Assembly: GCA_027486895.1 (NCBI GenBank)
Contig: JAIXOE010000014.1
Location: forward strand, 1 to 64,000
Length of the DNA stretch: 64,000 bases
From: Sphingomonadales bacterium
Lineage (GTDB): Bacteria; Pseudomonadota; Alphaproteobacteria; Sphingomonadales; Sphingomonadaceae
Direction: 5' to 3'
A program made the position numbers and the translations under genes. Shown here piece after piece: positions 38,327-47,696 of this stretch (positions are counted from its first letter, which is position 1; each line of letters begins with the position of its first letter). The notes under the pieces were generated by a model that ran no database searches, was not told the origin of the DNA, and worked only from the letters and a program-made list of their open reading frames with translations.

Positions 38327-39442
38327 TCAAACCCGCATTGGCATCAGAACGTACAACGCTGCTGACTTGTCATTCTCGCGAATAAGCGTTGGGGCGCTGG
38401 CATCGGCCAAGTGAAGCTCGACGATGTCACCTTCAATCTCGCTTAAGATGTCCATCAGATAGCGCGCGTTGAAACCGATTTCGAAACCGTCGCTGCTATA
38501 TTGGCCGGACACCTCTTCGGCTGCCGTGCCGTTTTCAGGGCTGGTGACCGACAAGGTGATCTTGTCTTTATCGAGTGCCATTTTGACAGCGCGGGTTTTT
38601 TCGGTGGCGATGGTGGCAACGCGGTCAACGCCTTGGCTGAATGCCTTGGGATCGATGCGCAGCAGCTTGTCATTCGCGGTTGGAATGACGCGGCTGTAAT
38701 CGGGGAATGTTCCGTCAATCAGCTTCGAAGTCAGGATGACGTGATCAAAGGTGAAGCGGATTTTGCTGGCCGACAGGTCGACCTGAATGGAGTTGCCGCC
38801 ACTTTCGTCGAGCAGCTTGCGGATTTCGGCGACGCATTTGCGCGGCACGATGATGTCGGGCATATTTTCTGCGCCAGCAGGGCGCGGGAGCGTAACACGG
38901 GCGAGGCGGTGGCCATCGGTTGCCGCTGCCTTCAACACCGGTTCTGCGTCGTCAGTGACGTGCAGGAAAATACCGTTGAGATAATAGCGCGTTTCTTCGG
39001 TCGAGATCGCAAAGCGCGTCTTGTCGATAATCTGGATCAACGAGCTCGCTGGAATTTCGAACGATGTGGGTAGTTCGCCCTCTGCAATCGTCGGGAAATC
39101 GTCGCGTGGCAATGTGGCGAGCGAGAAGCGCGCGCGGCCGGCGTTTACCGCCATGCGTCCGTCTGCAGCGTGCAGCTGGACTTGCGAACCCTCGGGCAAT
39201 TTACGCGCGATTTCGAACAAGGTGTGCGCGGAAACGGTGGTTGCACCGGGGGTTTCGACATCGGCGGCAAAGGTTTCGACGACTTGCAAATCAAGGTCCG
39301 TCGCGGTCAGCTTGATCTTGCCGCCTTCGCTGGCTTCGATGAGGACGTTGGACAAAATGGGGATGGTGTTGCGCCGTTCCACAACAGATTGGACGTGGCT
39401 CAGGCTTTTCAGCAGGGTCGCGCGTTCGATCGTGGCTCTCAT
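38327..39442 (-). CDS. dnaN: DNA polymerase III sliding clamp beta
   Basis: Ring-forming processivity factor. The 371-residue protein has the three-domain clamp layout: N-terminal MRATIERATLLKSLSHVQSV and RNTIPILSNVLIEA, central YYLNGIFLHV and ATDGHRLARV, C-terminal TVPIR-type end LPMRV (here MPMRV). AAGGGG precedes the ATG. It stands alone here rather than in a dnaA operon, as in other alphaproteobacteria, and is followed closely by the HEPN cassette. Confidence 0.97.
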   Translation of the reverse strand: MRATIERATLLKSLSHVQSVVERRNTIPILSNVLIEASEGGKIKLTATDLDLQVVETFAADVETPGATTVSAHTLFEIARKLPEGSQVQLHAADGRMAVNAGRARFSLATLPRDDFPTIAEGELPTSFEIPASSLIQIIDKTRFAISTEETRYYLNGIFLHVTDDAEPVLKAAATDGHRLARVTLPRPAGAENMPDIIVPRKCVAEIRKLLDESGGNSIQVDLSASKIRFTFDHVILTSKLIDGTFPDYSRVIPTANDKLLRIDPKAFSQGVDRVATIATEKTRAVKMALDKDKITLSVTSPENGTAAEEVSGQYSSDGFEIGFNARYLMDILSEIEGDIVELHLADASAPTLIRENDKSAALYVLMPMRV

Positions 39443-39583
39443 TCAAAATCCCCTTGTCGGGCATGGCAGGCACAAAGCAGCCAAAAATCCCTATTTCTAT
39501 GGCGATTCTTCCTTAACCGCTTTGGCCAGCAGGGCAAGCCGATAGGTTTTGCGTCGAAGAATATCCTGTGGAATAAGACCATT

Positions 39584-40231
39584 ATGGGGATTTCAACAAA
39601 CGGTAAGCGTCTTTTCATTGCTCGGCATGGAGAGACGGTGTTCAACAAGATTGCACGTATGCAGGGCCAAGCGGAGGTGCATACGCCGCTGACTTGGGAG
39701 GGCTGTGTGCAAGCGCGTGCCATGGGCCGTGCGTTGGCACACTATCTGGGGGATGACCCCACGCCGCAATTGTGGTCGTCCACCGCAGGCCGCGCGTTGC
39801 AGACTCTTGCGTTGGTGGCCGAGGAAATCGACGCCGATTGGCACCAGACGATGCGTGACGACCGGCTGCTGGAAATTGATGTCGGCCTTTGGTCAAGCCG
39901 GACTTATGCCGACATATCGGCGGAAATCGGGCCAATTGTCGATATGGAGCATAAGCTGTTTTCGGTGCGTCCCGAGGGCGGTGAATATTATGACGATGTG
40001 GCACAGCGGCTAGGCGAATGGATAGCTGACCAAAGCTTTGAACAGGACATGCTCGTCATTTGTCACGGGATGACGGCACGCGTGCTGCGCGGGGTGTTGC
40101 TGGGGTTGGAGCCCATGGATCGCTTTGGCGCGCCCATCGCGCCTAGCCTATCGCAGGGCAGTATGGTGATGATCCGCGATGGTGTCGAGACATTGGTGAT
40201 TGACGGCGACGGCGCGGGGGAGCGCGCTTGA
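39584..40231 (+). CDS. Histidine phosphatase (phosphoglycerate mutase-like)
   Basis: A 215-residue cytosolic phosphatase of the histidine branch. The catalytic RHGE is at residues 14-17 (FIARHGETVFN) and the second histidine is in VICHGMTARVLRG; AGRALQTL carries a phosphate-binding arginine. Diverges from dnaN. Its stop TGA overlaps the TTG start of the next gene. Substrate unknown. Confidence 0.92.
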   Translation: MGISTNGKRLFIARHGETVFNKIARMQGQAEVHTPLTWEGCVQARAMGRALAHYLGDDPTPQLWSSTAGRALQTLALVAEEIDADWHQTMRDDRLLEIDVGLWSSRTYADISAEIGPIVDMEHKLFSVRPEGGEYYDDVAQRLGEWIADQSFEQDMLVICHGMTARVLRGVLLGLEPMDRFGAPIAPSLSQGSMVMIRDGVETLVIDGDGAGERA

Positions 40232-40815
40232 AGTTACTCTCGGGACATCATGTGTTCTCCTGCGAAGGCAGGAGCCCAGAACAGCCCGGCGCACCGCCTC
40301 GCTGGATTCCGGCCTTCGCCGGAAAGCACGTGCTTTTAATGCTTGGTTTGATGTTTGCTGCTGCCGCGCCGCTCGCTGCCAAAGACAGGCTGGGCGTGTA
40401 TCAAGGGTGGGCAGCCTTTCGTGACCCGGATACCCCGCGCTGTTATGCCATTTCGGAGCCCGAGGAGACGATAAGAACCCCAACGCGCTCGGCCTATATA
40501 TCTGTCGGTTTCTGGCCAGACCGCAAGGTTACGCACCAGCTTTACTTGCGTCTTTCGCGCGACCGGTCTGCAAACAGCGGCGTAACGCTCAGCGCAGGCG
40601 GAAGGCGCTTTCGTTTGAAGGCAGATAGCAGCGCAGCATGGGCTGCTGACCGGCGAATGGATCTGGCCATTGTCGCCGCCATCCGCTCGGCAACGTCGCT
40701 CAGCATTGAAACGATTGGCCGTGACGGCCGGTCGATTGTCGATGCATACGCCTTGCGCGGTGCACCCAGTGCAATCGATTCCGCGGCCTTGGGATGTGCA
40801 GGCCTGAAAAGGTAA
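40228..40815 (+). CDS. Exported protein with repeat-encoded N-terminal extension
   Basis: A 195-residue protein. The TTG start overlaps the upstream stop (TTGA) and has GGGGAG six bases before it. Residues about 10-33 are read from a palindromic repeat (including PPRWIPAFAG), then comes the hydrophobic core VLLMLGLMFAAAAPLAAK of a signal peptide. The mature part is a small domain with cysteines in PRCYAIS and LGCAGL. Later in-frame starts (GTG 40330, ATG 40339) would skip the repeat. No domain recognised. Confidence 0.72.
   Translation: MKLLSGHHVFSCEGRSPEQPGAPPRWIPAFAGKHVLLMLGLMFAAAAPLAAKDRLGVYQGWAAFRDPDTPRCYAISEPEETIRTPTRSAYISVGFWPDRKVTHQLYLRLSRDRSANSGVTLSAGGRRFRLKADSSAAWAADRRMDLAIVAAIRSATSLSIETIGRDGRSIVDAYALRGAPSAIDSAALGCAGLKR
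40257..40324. repeat. Paired-hairpin repeat inside the 40228 gene
   Basis: Two perfect hairpins, CTCCTGC-GAAG-GCAGGAG (40257-40274) and TTCCGGC-CTTC-GCCGGAA (40307-40324), form a REP-like unit of the GAAGGC type common in sphingomonads. It lies in frame within the start of an exported-protein gene. Confidence 0.8.
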
Positions 40816-40960
40816 GGGCAGCGAAACGTTGAATTGATTCACGAACTTTGGCGCAGTGTGTTACAAAGTTTACGTTTCGTGCCTTTGACGCCTTTGCGAG
40901 ACGTGACGCCTGGGTATGGCTCTCGCACCGCGAGTCTCCAGTTTATGACGGCTTTATGCC

Positions 40961-41983
40961 ATGGAAAATTTACTGACCCGTTTGCCTGAACACGCCGACA
41001 ATATGTCGATTGCGCTGGTTTCATCGTCCTTTTCGCCACTCATTCTCCTGAAGGAAGATTTGACGATCATCGCGGCAAGCAAGTCCTTTTGCCATGCCTT
41101 TGACATCGATTGCGCTGGGGTCACGGGGAAGAAGCTTGCGGATCTGGGCAAGGGCGAATGGAATGTACCGCAGCTGACTACGCTTTTGCTCGCGACCGTT
41201 GCCGGCAAGGCAGCGATTGATGTCTATGAAATGGACCTGAAACGTGCTGACCAGCCAACGCTTCATTTGCTGATTAACGCGCATACGCTCGATTATTTCG
41301 AAGCTGAAAGCATTCGCGTTGTTCTCGCGATAACGGATGTTACGCAGCAGCGACTGGCTGATAAAGTCCGAGATGATCTTGTCCGTGAAAAGCAGTTGTT
41401 GCTGCATGAAATCCAGCATCGCGTGGCCAACAGCTTGCAAATCATCGCCAGCGTATTGCTGCAAAGTGCGCGCAAAGTGCAATCAAGCGAAACGCGCGAA
41501 CATCTGCGTGATGCGCATAATCGCGTGATGTCGATCGCCATGCTGCAAAAGCATTTGTCATCGACCTCGGTCGATAATGTGGATTTACGCACCTATTTCG
41601 CTGATCTGTGCCGGAGCATCGGGGCGTCGATGATTGGCGATCCCGACCGGCTTTCGCTCACCACTGATGTTGATGACAGCGTCGTCGACGCGGATACGTC
41701 CGTCAGCCTTGGCCTTGTCGTTACCGAACTGGTCATCAATGCTTTAAAGCATGCTTTCCCCGGCCGCACGCAAAAGGGCACGATCAAGGTCGGGTATAAA
41801 TCGACCGGCGACGCGTGGACACTGGTGGTCGCCGATGACGGCATTGGCATGCCAAAAGACGAGGAAGACCGCAAACCCGGTCTTGGCACCGGCATTGTCG
41901 AGGCACTCGCTGCCCAATTGGGAGCAGTGGTCATGATATCAGACCAGTCGCCCGGCACACAGGTCTCTGTGGTCAAGAGCTAG
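40961..41983 (+). CDS. Sensor histidine kinase, HisKA_2/HWE type
   Basis: A 340-residue soluble kinase. The N-terminal about 125 residues form a PAS-like sensor; the dimerisation and phosphoacceptor motif is LLHEIQHRVANSLQII with H153; the ATPase domain shows VVTELVINALKHAF (N box), VADDGIGMP (G1) and GLGTGIVEALAAQLG (G2). Such kinases feed the PhyR/EcfG general stress response in alphaproteobacteria, but PhyR is not in the window. No membrane helix. The stop codon is part of the 16-bp sequence shared with the element at 10.2 kb. Confidence 0.92.
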   Translation: MENLLTRLPEHADNMSIALVSSSFSPLILLKEDLTIIAASKSFCHAFDIDCAGVTGKKLADLGKGEWNVPQLTTLLLATVAGKAAIDVYEMDLKRADQPTLHLLINAHTLDYFEAESIRVVLAITDVTQQRLADKVRDDLVREKQLLLHEIQHRVANSLQIIASVLLQSARKVQSSETREHLRDAHNRVMSIAMLQKHLSSTSVDNVDLRTYFADLCRSIGASMIGDPDRLSLTTDVDDSVVDADTSVSLGLVVTELVINALKHAFPGRTQKGTIKVGYKSTGDAWTLVVADDGIGMPKDEEDRKPGLGTGIVEALAAQLGAVVMISDQSPGTQVSVVKS

Positions 41984-41996
41984 GTCCTGACCCTAG
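41981..41996. repeat. 16-bp match to the tip of the 10.2-kb element
   Basis: Bases 41981-41996 are identical to 10460-10475, at the right end of the MITE-like element. Probably a remnant or a site of the same family; it supplies the kinase stop codon. Confidence 0.4.
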
Positions 41997-42048
41997 GGCT
42001 TAGCGACGCTGGCTTTTCCCCCATAATCCCCTTATAGGCGCGGCCATC

Positions 42049-43287
42049 ATGCAGATTCCCGGCCACATAGACCCCGTCGTCACCCCGCGCGCGATTACGC
42101 CGCGTTCGGATGGCCGAATTGACCTTTTGGGCCTGAACCATCTCCAAATCCGTCAGCTGTTCGAAGAATCGCAGCTCGATGAAAAAGCGGCAAAGCTGCG
42201 GTCAAAGCAGGTGTTTCACTGGATATACCATCGCGGTGTGACCGATTTTGAAGCGATGACCGACATCGCCAAAACGATGCGCCCATGGCTTGCCGACCGC
42301 TTTGTCGTTGGCCGGCCCGAAGTCGTCGAGGCGCAGGTTTCGACCGATGGCACGCGCAAATGGCTTTTGCGCACCGACGACGCGCAGGATTATGAAATGG
42401 TGTTCATCCCCGATGCGGATCGCGGCACCCTGTGCATTTCTTCGCAAGTCGGCTGCACGCTCAATTGCCGTTTCTGTCACACCGGCACGATGCGGCTGGT
42501 GCGCAATCTGACCCCGGGCGAAATCGTCGGGCAGGTGATGCTCGCGCGTGATGCGCTTGGCGAATGGCCAAAGGGCAATATGGCGTCGGTTGCCGACGAT
42601 GATGAAGATGACGATGTCGGCCATTATACCGCCGATGGCCGCATGCTGACCAACATCGTGCTGATGGGCATGGGGGAGCCGCTGTATAATTTCGAGAATG
42701 TCCGCGATGCAATGAAGATCGTCATGCATGGCGAAGGCCTTGGCCTGTCGCGCCGCCGGATTACGCTTTCGACGTCTGGCGTTGTGCCGATGATGGCGCG
42801 CGCGGGCGAAGAAATTAACGTGAACCTCGCTGTCTCGCTGCACGCAGTGACCAAGGAAATCCGCGACGAAATCGTCCCCATCAACCGCAAATATGGCATT
42901 GATGAACTCTTGCGCGCCTGCGCCGAATATCCCGGCGTCAGCAACGCACGGCGGATCACATTCGAATATGTGATGCTGAAGGATAAGAATGACAGCGACG
43001 AAGACGCGCGCCAACTTATCAGCCTGATCCGCCAATATAAGCTGCCGGCTAAGGTCAATTTGATACCGTTCAATCCATGGCCCGGCGCGATCTATGAATG
43101 CTCGGATCCCGAACGCATCAAGCGTTTTTCCAGCATCATCTTTGAAGCCGGCATCAGCGCGCCGGTGCGCACACCACGCGGCCGCGATATCATGGCGGCA
43201 TGTGGCCAGCTAAAATCCTCCAGCGAAAAGAAAAGCCGCGCCGAACTGGACCGCCTCGCCGAGGAAAAGCAGGCGGCTTTAGGCTAA
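42049..43287 (+). CDS. rlmN: 23S rRNA (adenine2503-C2) methyltransferase
   Basis: Radical-SAM enzyme that methylates A2503 of 23S rRNA and A37 of some tRNAs. The 412-residue protein has an N-terminal RNA-binding domain ([12 protein letters not shown]), the iron-sulfur motif C136-x3-C140-x2-C143 in [19 protein letters not shown] and a catalytic C-terminal cysteine in MAACGQL. An acidic insertion of about 15 residues ([11 protein letters not shown]) follows the first SAM segment. The start is at the conserved N-terminal extension; the ribosome site is weak. Confidence 0.96.
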   Translation: MQIPGHIDPVVTPRAITPRSDGRIDLLGLNHLQIRQLFEESQLDEKAAKLRSKQVFHWIYHRGVTDFEAMTDIAKTMRPWLADRFVVGRPEVVEAQVSTDGTRKWLLRTDDAQDYEMVFIPDADRGTLCISSQVGCTLNCRFCHTGTMRLVRNLTPGEIVGQVMLARDALGEWPKGNMASVADDDEDDDVGHYTADGRMLTNIVLMGMGEPLYNFENVRDAMKIVMHGEGLGLSRRRITLSTSGVVPMMARAGEEINVNLAVSLHAVTKEIRDEIVPINRKYGIDELLRACAEYPGVSNARRITFEYVMLKDKNDSDEDARQLISLIRQYKLPAKVNLIPFNPWPGAIYECSDPERIKRFSSIIFEAGISAPVRTPRGRDIMAACGQLKSSSEKKSRAELDRLAEEKQAALG

Positions 43288-43291
43288 GGCC

Positions 43292-44242
43292 ATGAGCTTT
43301 ACCTGGTGGAAATACCCGACACGTCGGTTTGCAATCGATGGGCTGTCCTTCACTGTTTCCAGCAAAGCGCGCGGCGATGGCTTGCATTCGTCACTGGCGA
43401 TGCTTGGTGTCGAGCAGGCGCGTGACGAAACGCCCGTTTTTGGTGCTGAATCGGTGCGCAATCACATTTTGCGCGCCAATCTGCCCGATGGTCGGCTGTT
43501 GGAAGTTGAGCTTGGCTATATGGGCATGTGGACCACGGGGATAGTGGCCCGGTTCTGCGGCGCTGTGGTCTATGAAAGCCACAAAGGCCGCGTTCCTGCA
43601 TATCCTGACAAATATCGCGCGGCCGCTACCCAGCATGATAGCTTCGGCGAAAGTGTGAAGGCCACCCAAGGCGCCCAAGCTATGAACGGCGGGGTGTTTG
43701 CGCGCCACAACCGCCTGCCATTCGCCATTGATATCATCACTGGCCTGCTGTTCTACTTTGTGGCCAAGTTCACCGATTTGCAGACGGCTGCAATTGTCGG
43801 CGTTGTCGTCGGGTTCGGGCTTGTCCTGTTCCAGCGCATTACCAAGATTGACGTTACCGGCGGCCTCGCTCTGTTTGGCATATTGATGCTGTGCATTTCG
43901 GCTGGCCTCGCTGTTTGGCTGAATGATGATGAATGGATCAAGCAGCGTGGGACCATAACGGGCCTGATCGCCGCCAGTTTCTTCATTATCGATGGCGCGC
44001 GTGGCGGGCCGTATATCGGCAAGGGGTTGGCGCGCTATATGCCTTATTCCGATATCGATGCCGGGCGCTTTGCGATCATCATGGGTGTTATCGGGCTAGT
44101 GATGGCCGCGCTGAATTATGGTGCGGCAAAGTTGCTGTCGACGGACAATTGGTTGTTCTACAAAACCTTCGTGGACAATTTCATCGTCGTTGGGCTGGTG
44201 TTTTTTGCCATGCGCTTTGCGCGTCCGACACGTACGACTTAA
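43292..44242 (+). CDS. Septation protein A (IspZ/YciB)-like with extra N-terminal domain
   Basis: A 316-residue protein in two parts. Residues 1-140 are a soluble domain (VSSKARGDGLHSSLAMLG, GVTT-like beta strands) that I cannot name. From about 145 the sequence matches the intracellular septation protein A family: membrane helices with VAKFTDLQTAAIVG, KIDVTGGLALFGILM and LNYGAAKLLSTDNWLFYKTF. The usual family protein is about 180 residues, so this is a fusion. Begins four bases after rlmN. Confidence 0.8.
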   Translation: MSFTWWKYPTRRFAIDGLSFTVSSKARGDGLHSSLAMLGVEQARDETPVFGAESVRNHILRANLPDGRLLEVELGYMGMWTTGIVARFCGAVVYESHKGRVPAYPDKYRAAATQHDSFGESVKATQGAQAMNGGVFARHNRLPFAIDIITGLLFYFVAKFTDLQTAAIVGVVVGFGLVLFQRITKIDVTGGLALFGILMLCISAGLAVWLNDDEWIKQRGTITGLIAASFFIIDGARGGPYIGKGLARYMPYSDIDAGRFAIIMGVIGLVMAALNYGAAKLLSTDNWLFYKTFVDNFIVVGLVFFAMRFARPTRTT

Positions 44243-44342
44243 ATTAAGCCGTTATCGGATAAGCTTGGCAAAGTGTCGATTTTGTAACAGTATCAAAAAA
44301 AGAGTTGGTCGCAGGGGGCATCGTTTTACGAAAGGCACTGCA

Positions 44343-45584
44343 TTGGCATTACTCGCGCGCATTTTAAGCGGCCGGATTCATCACGGTACGCTGACGATCA
44401 TTCAACCAAATGGCGATGCAGTTGTTTTCGGCTCGGCCGCGGCTGGCTGGCCCGACGTTATCTTGCGGATAGTTCACCCCAACGCCGAACGCCGCATTTT
44501 GCTTAACCCGCGACTGGGTCTGGCGGAAGCCTATATGGACGGCGGTGTCACGGTCGACGGTGACGACATCATGGGCCTTGTCGAACTGGTCCGGCGCAAC
44601 AACCCTTGGGAAAAAGGCGGCGAAATCGGCGACAGAAAGCCGTTGAAGGCATTGCTTGGCCAAATCGCGCGCCCATTCCAGCAGCTGAACTCCTTGGCCA
44701 ATTCAAGAGCGAACGTCGCGCATCATTACGACCTGTCGAATGATTTTTACCGCCTGTGGCTCGACGACGATATGCAATATAGTTGCGCCTATTGGTCAGA
44801 AGCGGACGACACGCTGGAGCGCGCGCAACTTGCCAAAAAGGCGCATATTGCAGCGAAGCTGGCACTGCAGCCGGGGCAGAAAGTGCTCGACATTGGTTGT
44901 GGCTGGGGCGGAATGGCGCTGTATCTGAACAAGGTTGCCGGGGTCGAAGTGCTTGGCATTACGCTGAGTGCCGAGCAGTTGAAACTTGCGCGTGAACGTG
45001 CGGAGGCCGCTGGTGTGGCGGACAAGGTTAGGTTTGAATTGCTCGACTATCGCGTGCTGGCGGAGCGTGCGCCGGGCTATTTCGACCGCATCGTCTCAGT
45101 CGGTATGTTTGAACATGTCGGCGTGCCGCAGTTTGACACGTTTTTTCGCGCTTGTGCCAATTTGTTGAAGGATGACGGCGTCATGCTTCTGCATACGATT
45201 GGCCGTTTTGGCAAACCGGGCAGCACGGACGCATTCACGCGCAAATATATCTTCCCCGGCGGCTATATTCCCGCATTATCCGAAACGCTGGCGGCGAGCG
45301 AGAAAGTCAAATTGATCCCCAGCGACATCGAAACCCTGCGGCTGCATTATGCCATGACGCTGCGCGAATGGTACGCCCGTGTGCAAGGCCATCGCGAAGC
45401 CATCGTCGCGCAATATGACGAACGATTCTACCGCATGTGGATATTCTATCTCGCTGGCGCGACCGCCGCGTTTGAATCGGGCGGGATGGGCAATTATCAA
45501 ATCCAGTTTACCCGCAACCGGCGTGCGTTGCCGATTACCCGTGATTATATCATGGAGGCGGAGCGCGGCTTTATGGCCGCCTAA
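44343..45584 (+). CDS. Cyclopropane-fatty-acyl-phospholipid synthase family methyltransferase
   Basis: A 413-residue SAM-dependent enzyme that converts cis double bonds of membrane phospholipid acyl chains to cyclopropane rings. It has the N-terminal lipid-binding part (GLAEAYMDGGVTVDGDD, VAHHYDLSNDFYRLWLD), SAM motif VLDIGCGWGGMALYL, and C-terminal GGYIPALSE, YERFYRMWIFYL-like (DERFYRMW). The TTG at 44343 with AAAGG upstream is chosen because the longer frame overlaps the preceding gene. The stop shares four bases with the convergent thioesterase. Confidence 0.92.
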   Translation: MALLARILSGRIHHGTLTIIQPNGDAVVFGSAAAGWPDVILRIVHPNAERRILLNPRLGLAEAYMDGGVTVDGDDIMGLVELVRRNNPWEKGGEIGDRKPLKALLGQIARPFQQLNSLANSRANVAHHYDLSNDFYRLWLDDDMQYSCAYWSEADDTLERAQLAKKAHIAAKLALQPGQKVLDIGCGWGGMALYLNKVAGVEVLGITLSAEQLKLARERAEAAGVADKVRFELLDYRVLAERAPGYFDRIVSVGMFEHVGVPQFDTFFRACANLLKDDGVMLLHTIGRFGKPGSTDAFTRKYIFPGGYIPALSETLAASEKVKLIPSDIETLRLHYAMTLREWYARVQGHREAIVAQYDERFYRMWIFYLAGATAAFESGGMGNYQIQFTRNRRALPITRDYIMEAERGFMAA

Positions 45585-46354
45585 GCAAAAATTGCCACCG
45601 ATTGCATGCCCGTGAGCACCGCTTCGCCGCGGCTGTTCCATGCCGTCATATACTGGCTGCTCGCGCCATTGGCGGCGTGATGGGTTTCGCTGGAGAGATA
45701 CCACCAGCCATCTTGAGTCGTTGGCGTGTCCGTCAGCATATTGATCTGCCAGTTCATCGAACTCACCATGCCCTTTTCGGTCATCAACCCCATCGCAGAA
45801 GGCGGCAAGGCGTCGCCAATGCAGATAAGCTCGGCGATATGGTCAAGCCCGTCATGTTCGGTGAAGCGATGCCACGACGCAAGCCGGTTGGTGGCTAGCC
45901 CCAGTTCAAGCCGCTTGTCTGGATATTGCATATGCCCGGTGAAAAACTCAGAGGGTCCGCTGCGCGCATTGTCCGCGGTCGGGATCGGCGGAAATTCGGG
46001 CTGCGCGATGCTGATATAGTCCAAATGGCTCTGCCGCCGGTTCATGAAAATGAATGTGCAGGTAAGACCAACGCCATCTGCGCCCATAATGTCGGCCTTG
46101 ATGAATGCCGTGTTTTTACCGCGACGCAGGATATTGGCCTGCACCTCGACATCGCCCGCCAAGGGACCGACAAACGCGATTTGTGCCGACTGAAGCGGCG
46201 GTAAATCCTCCGCCGTCAGCTTCGCTGCTTGATAGGCCAAAGCTGAACTTAGCCCGCCATAAGACGTGCGTCCCTGATGCCAGCTGGCGGGGATGGAGAT
46301 CTTGTGCGACGTGGCGCCGGGTTCGAATTGGGCGAGGAGTGATGCAAGGTTCAT
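45581..46354 (-). CDS. Acyl-CoA thioesterase, double-hotdog (TesB-like)
   Basis: A 257-residue cytosolic thioesterase with two hotdog halves: HQGRTSYGGLSSALAYQA in the first and TEKGMVSSMNWQINML, followed by WWYLSSETHHAANG, in the second. Similar to 4HBT_3/TesB members acting on medium and long acyl-CoA. The ATG is accepted although the ribosome site is weak. Diverges from the AraC regulator, which could control it. Confidence 0.87.
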   Translation of the reverse strand: MNLASLLAQFEPGATSHKISIPASWHQGRTSYGGLSSALAYQAAKLTAEDLPPLQSAQIAFVGPLAGDVEVQANILRRGKNTAFIKADIMGADGVGLTCTFIFMNRRQSHLDYISIAQPEFPPIPTADNARSGPSEFFTGHMQYPDKRLELGLATNRLASWHRFTEHDGLDHIAELICIGDALPPSAMGLMTEKGMVSSMNWQINMLTDTPTTQDGWWYLSSETHHAANGASSQYMTAWNSRGEAVLTGMQSVAIFA

Positions 46355-46522
46355 GGCTTTGACTTAGCGAGAGAAATTTGAAGCCGCAAGGCACGGCGGA
46401 AATCGCGCTTGCGTTACCCGCTGCCGCGTGTTGAACCTGTTACCATCATCGACCGGGAGCCTGCTATTTTCAGTTGGATTGATCTTTTGTTGAAGGATGG
46501 CACGGCCATCGCGCCAAACACG

Positions 46523-47506
46523 ATGTCCGCCAATCTTGCCGCGCGGATACTGCGCGCTGCCGTTGCGGAGGGTGGCGACAGGCGCACACTGCTCGCGGCA
46601 GCTGGCTTGGACGAAACCCGCCTGCGCAACCCGTTCAGCCGCATTTCAGCATCTGCCGCGATCCATTTTTTCAAGATACTTCAGTCGCATTTCAACGACC
46701 CTGCGGTGCATTTACGGCTTGGCGAGACAGCGGCGATGCAAAATTTTTCAGACTTCGGATTTGCCACGCGTCTGGAAACCGACTTGGGATCAGTGATTGA
46801 TGCGCATATCCGCCTTCAGGCGCTGCGTCAGACGATGGTCAAAACCCGGTTCAGTTCTTCGGGTAAACCACCCTTTTTCCTTTGGGATTGCCCGCCGGAA
46901 CGGACTTACGAATACGCCAGTTTTGTGGAATTTTCGGTCGCAACTTATGCCCGCCTGTCGCGGCAGGTGCTCGGCGAGCTGCCTTTGCTGCAATCGGTAC
47001 ATTTCCAGCATCAGCCGCAATTTGCCGTGACGCGATATGAGGCAGCCTTTGGCTGCGCGGTGCAGTTCGGCATGCCGTCCACGCGCATGGAAATTGCGGG
47101 GCGGCAGGTGTTTCGTCCGTCGCCTTTTGCCAACAAGGCGTTGTTGGAGGCGGCTGTCGCGCGCTATCAGCGGCCAGCACAATGGATGGTTCATGGTAAG
47201 ACGCATCTAGCACTCAGCTATTTTTATCTGACCAGCGAACTCGACAAATCACCGCCGACGCTTGACCGGCTGGCCGCGTCCTTTGGCATGAGCGAGCGCA
47301 GCCTGCGCCGAAAGCTGTTGGAGGAAGGCATGTCCTTTCGCGACCTGCTTGACCTTGTCCGCAATGATATGTGCCATGTATATTTTATGGAAAATACGCG
47401 CTCGCTGGGTCAGATCGCATTCTTGCTTGGCTACAGCGAGCTCAGCGCCTTCACCCGCGCATACAAACGCTGGCACGGCACCGCGCCAAGCCGGCGGGAG
47501 GGTTAG
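46523..47506 (+). CDS. AraC-family regulator with Arabinose_bd-type N-terminal domain
   Basis: A DNA-binding transcription regulator of about 327 residues. The N-terminal domain (AARILRAAVAEGGDRRTLLA, RLGETAAMQNF) is of the OruR/ArgR ligand-binding type; the C-terminus has two helix-turn-helix units: TLDRLAASFGMSERSLRRKL and LGQIAFLLGYSELSAFTRAY, the latter a typical AraC signature. An upstream TTG at 46409 would add 38 residues; the ATG at 46523 matches family length. No ribosome site is clear at either. Neighbour thioesterase is a candidate target. Confidence 0.9.
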   Translation: MSANLAARILRAAVAEGGDRRTLLAAAGLDETRLRNPFSRISASAAIHFFKILQSHFNDPAVHLRLGETAAMQNFSDFGFATRLETDLGSVIDAHIRLQALRQTMVKTRFSSSGKPPFFLWDCPPERTYEYASFVEFSVATYARLSRQVLGELPLLQSVHFQHQPQFAVTRYEAAFGCAVQFGMPSTRMEIAGRQVFRPSPFANKALLEAAVARYQRPAQWMVHGKTHLALSYFYLTSELDKSPPTLDRLAASFGMSERSLRRKLLEEGMSFRDLLDLVRNDMCHVYFMENTRSLGQIAFLLGYSELSAFTRAYKRWHGTAPSRREG

Positions 47507-47540
47507 CGATAGGTTTGTGCCTCAATAGCGCGAAATTAAA

Positions 47541-47576
47541 AAACCCCACCGTTCCATTGGGACGGCGGGGGTTTTT
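47541..47576. terminator. Bidirectional terminator between AraC gene and tRNA-Val
   Basis: A stem of CCCC, CCGT and CC paired with GG, ACGG and GGGG, flanked by A run on the left and T run on the right. It can end the AraC transcript on plus and the tRNA transcript on minus. Confidence 0.8.
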
Positions 47577-47578
47577 AA

Positions 47579-47653
47579 TGGTGGGCGTAGCAAGGTTTGA
47601 ACTTGCGACCCCTGCAATGTCAATGCAGTGCTCTACCGCTGAGCTATACGCCC
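47579..47653 (-). tRNA. tRNA-Val (anticodon GAC)
   Basis: A 75-base tRNA with encoded CCA. Acceptor GGGCGTA pairs with TACGCCC; D stem GCTC/GAGC; anticodon stem CTGCA/TGCAG around TTGACAT, giving anticodon GAC; T arm with loop TTCAAAC. It reads valine GUC/GUU codons. Lies between a terminator and cpdR. Confidence 0.96.
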
Positions 47654-47696
47654 ACTATTCGGCAGCCTCTAGCTGGGCTTGCTATATCATTCAAGC

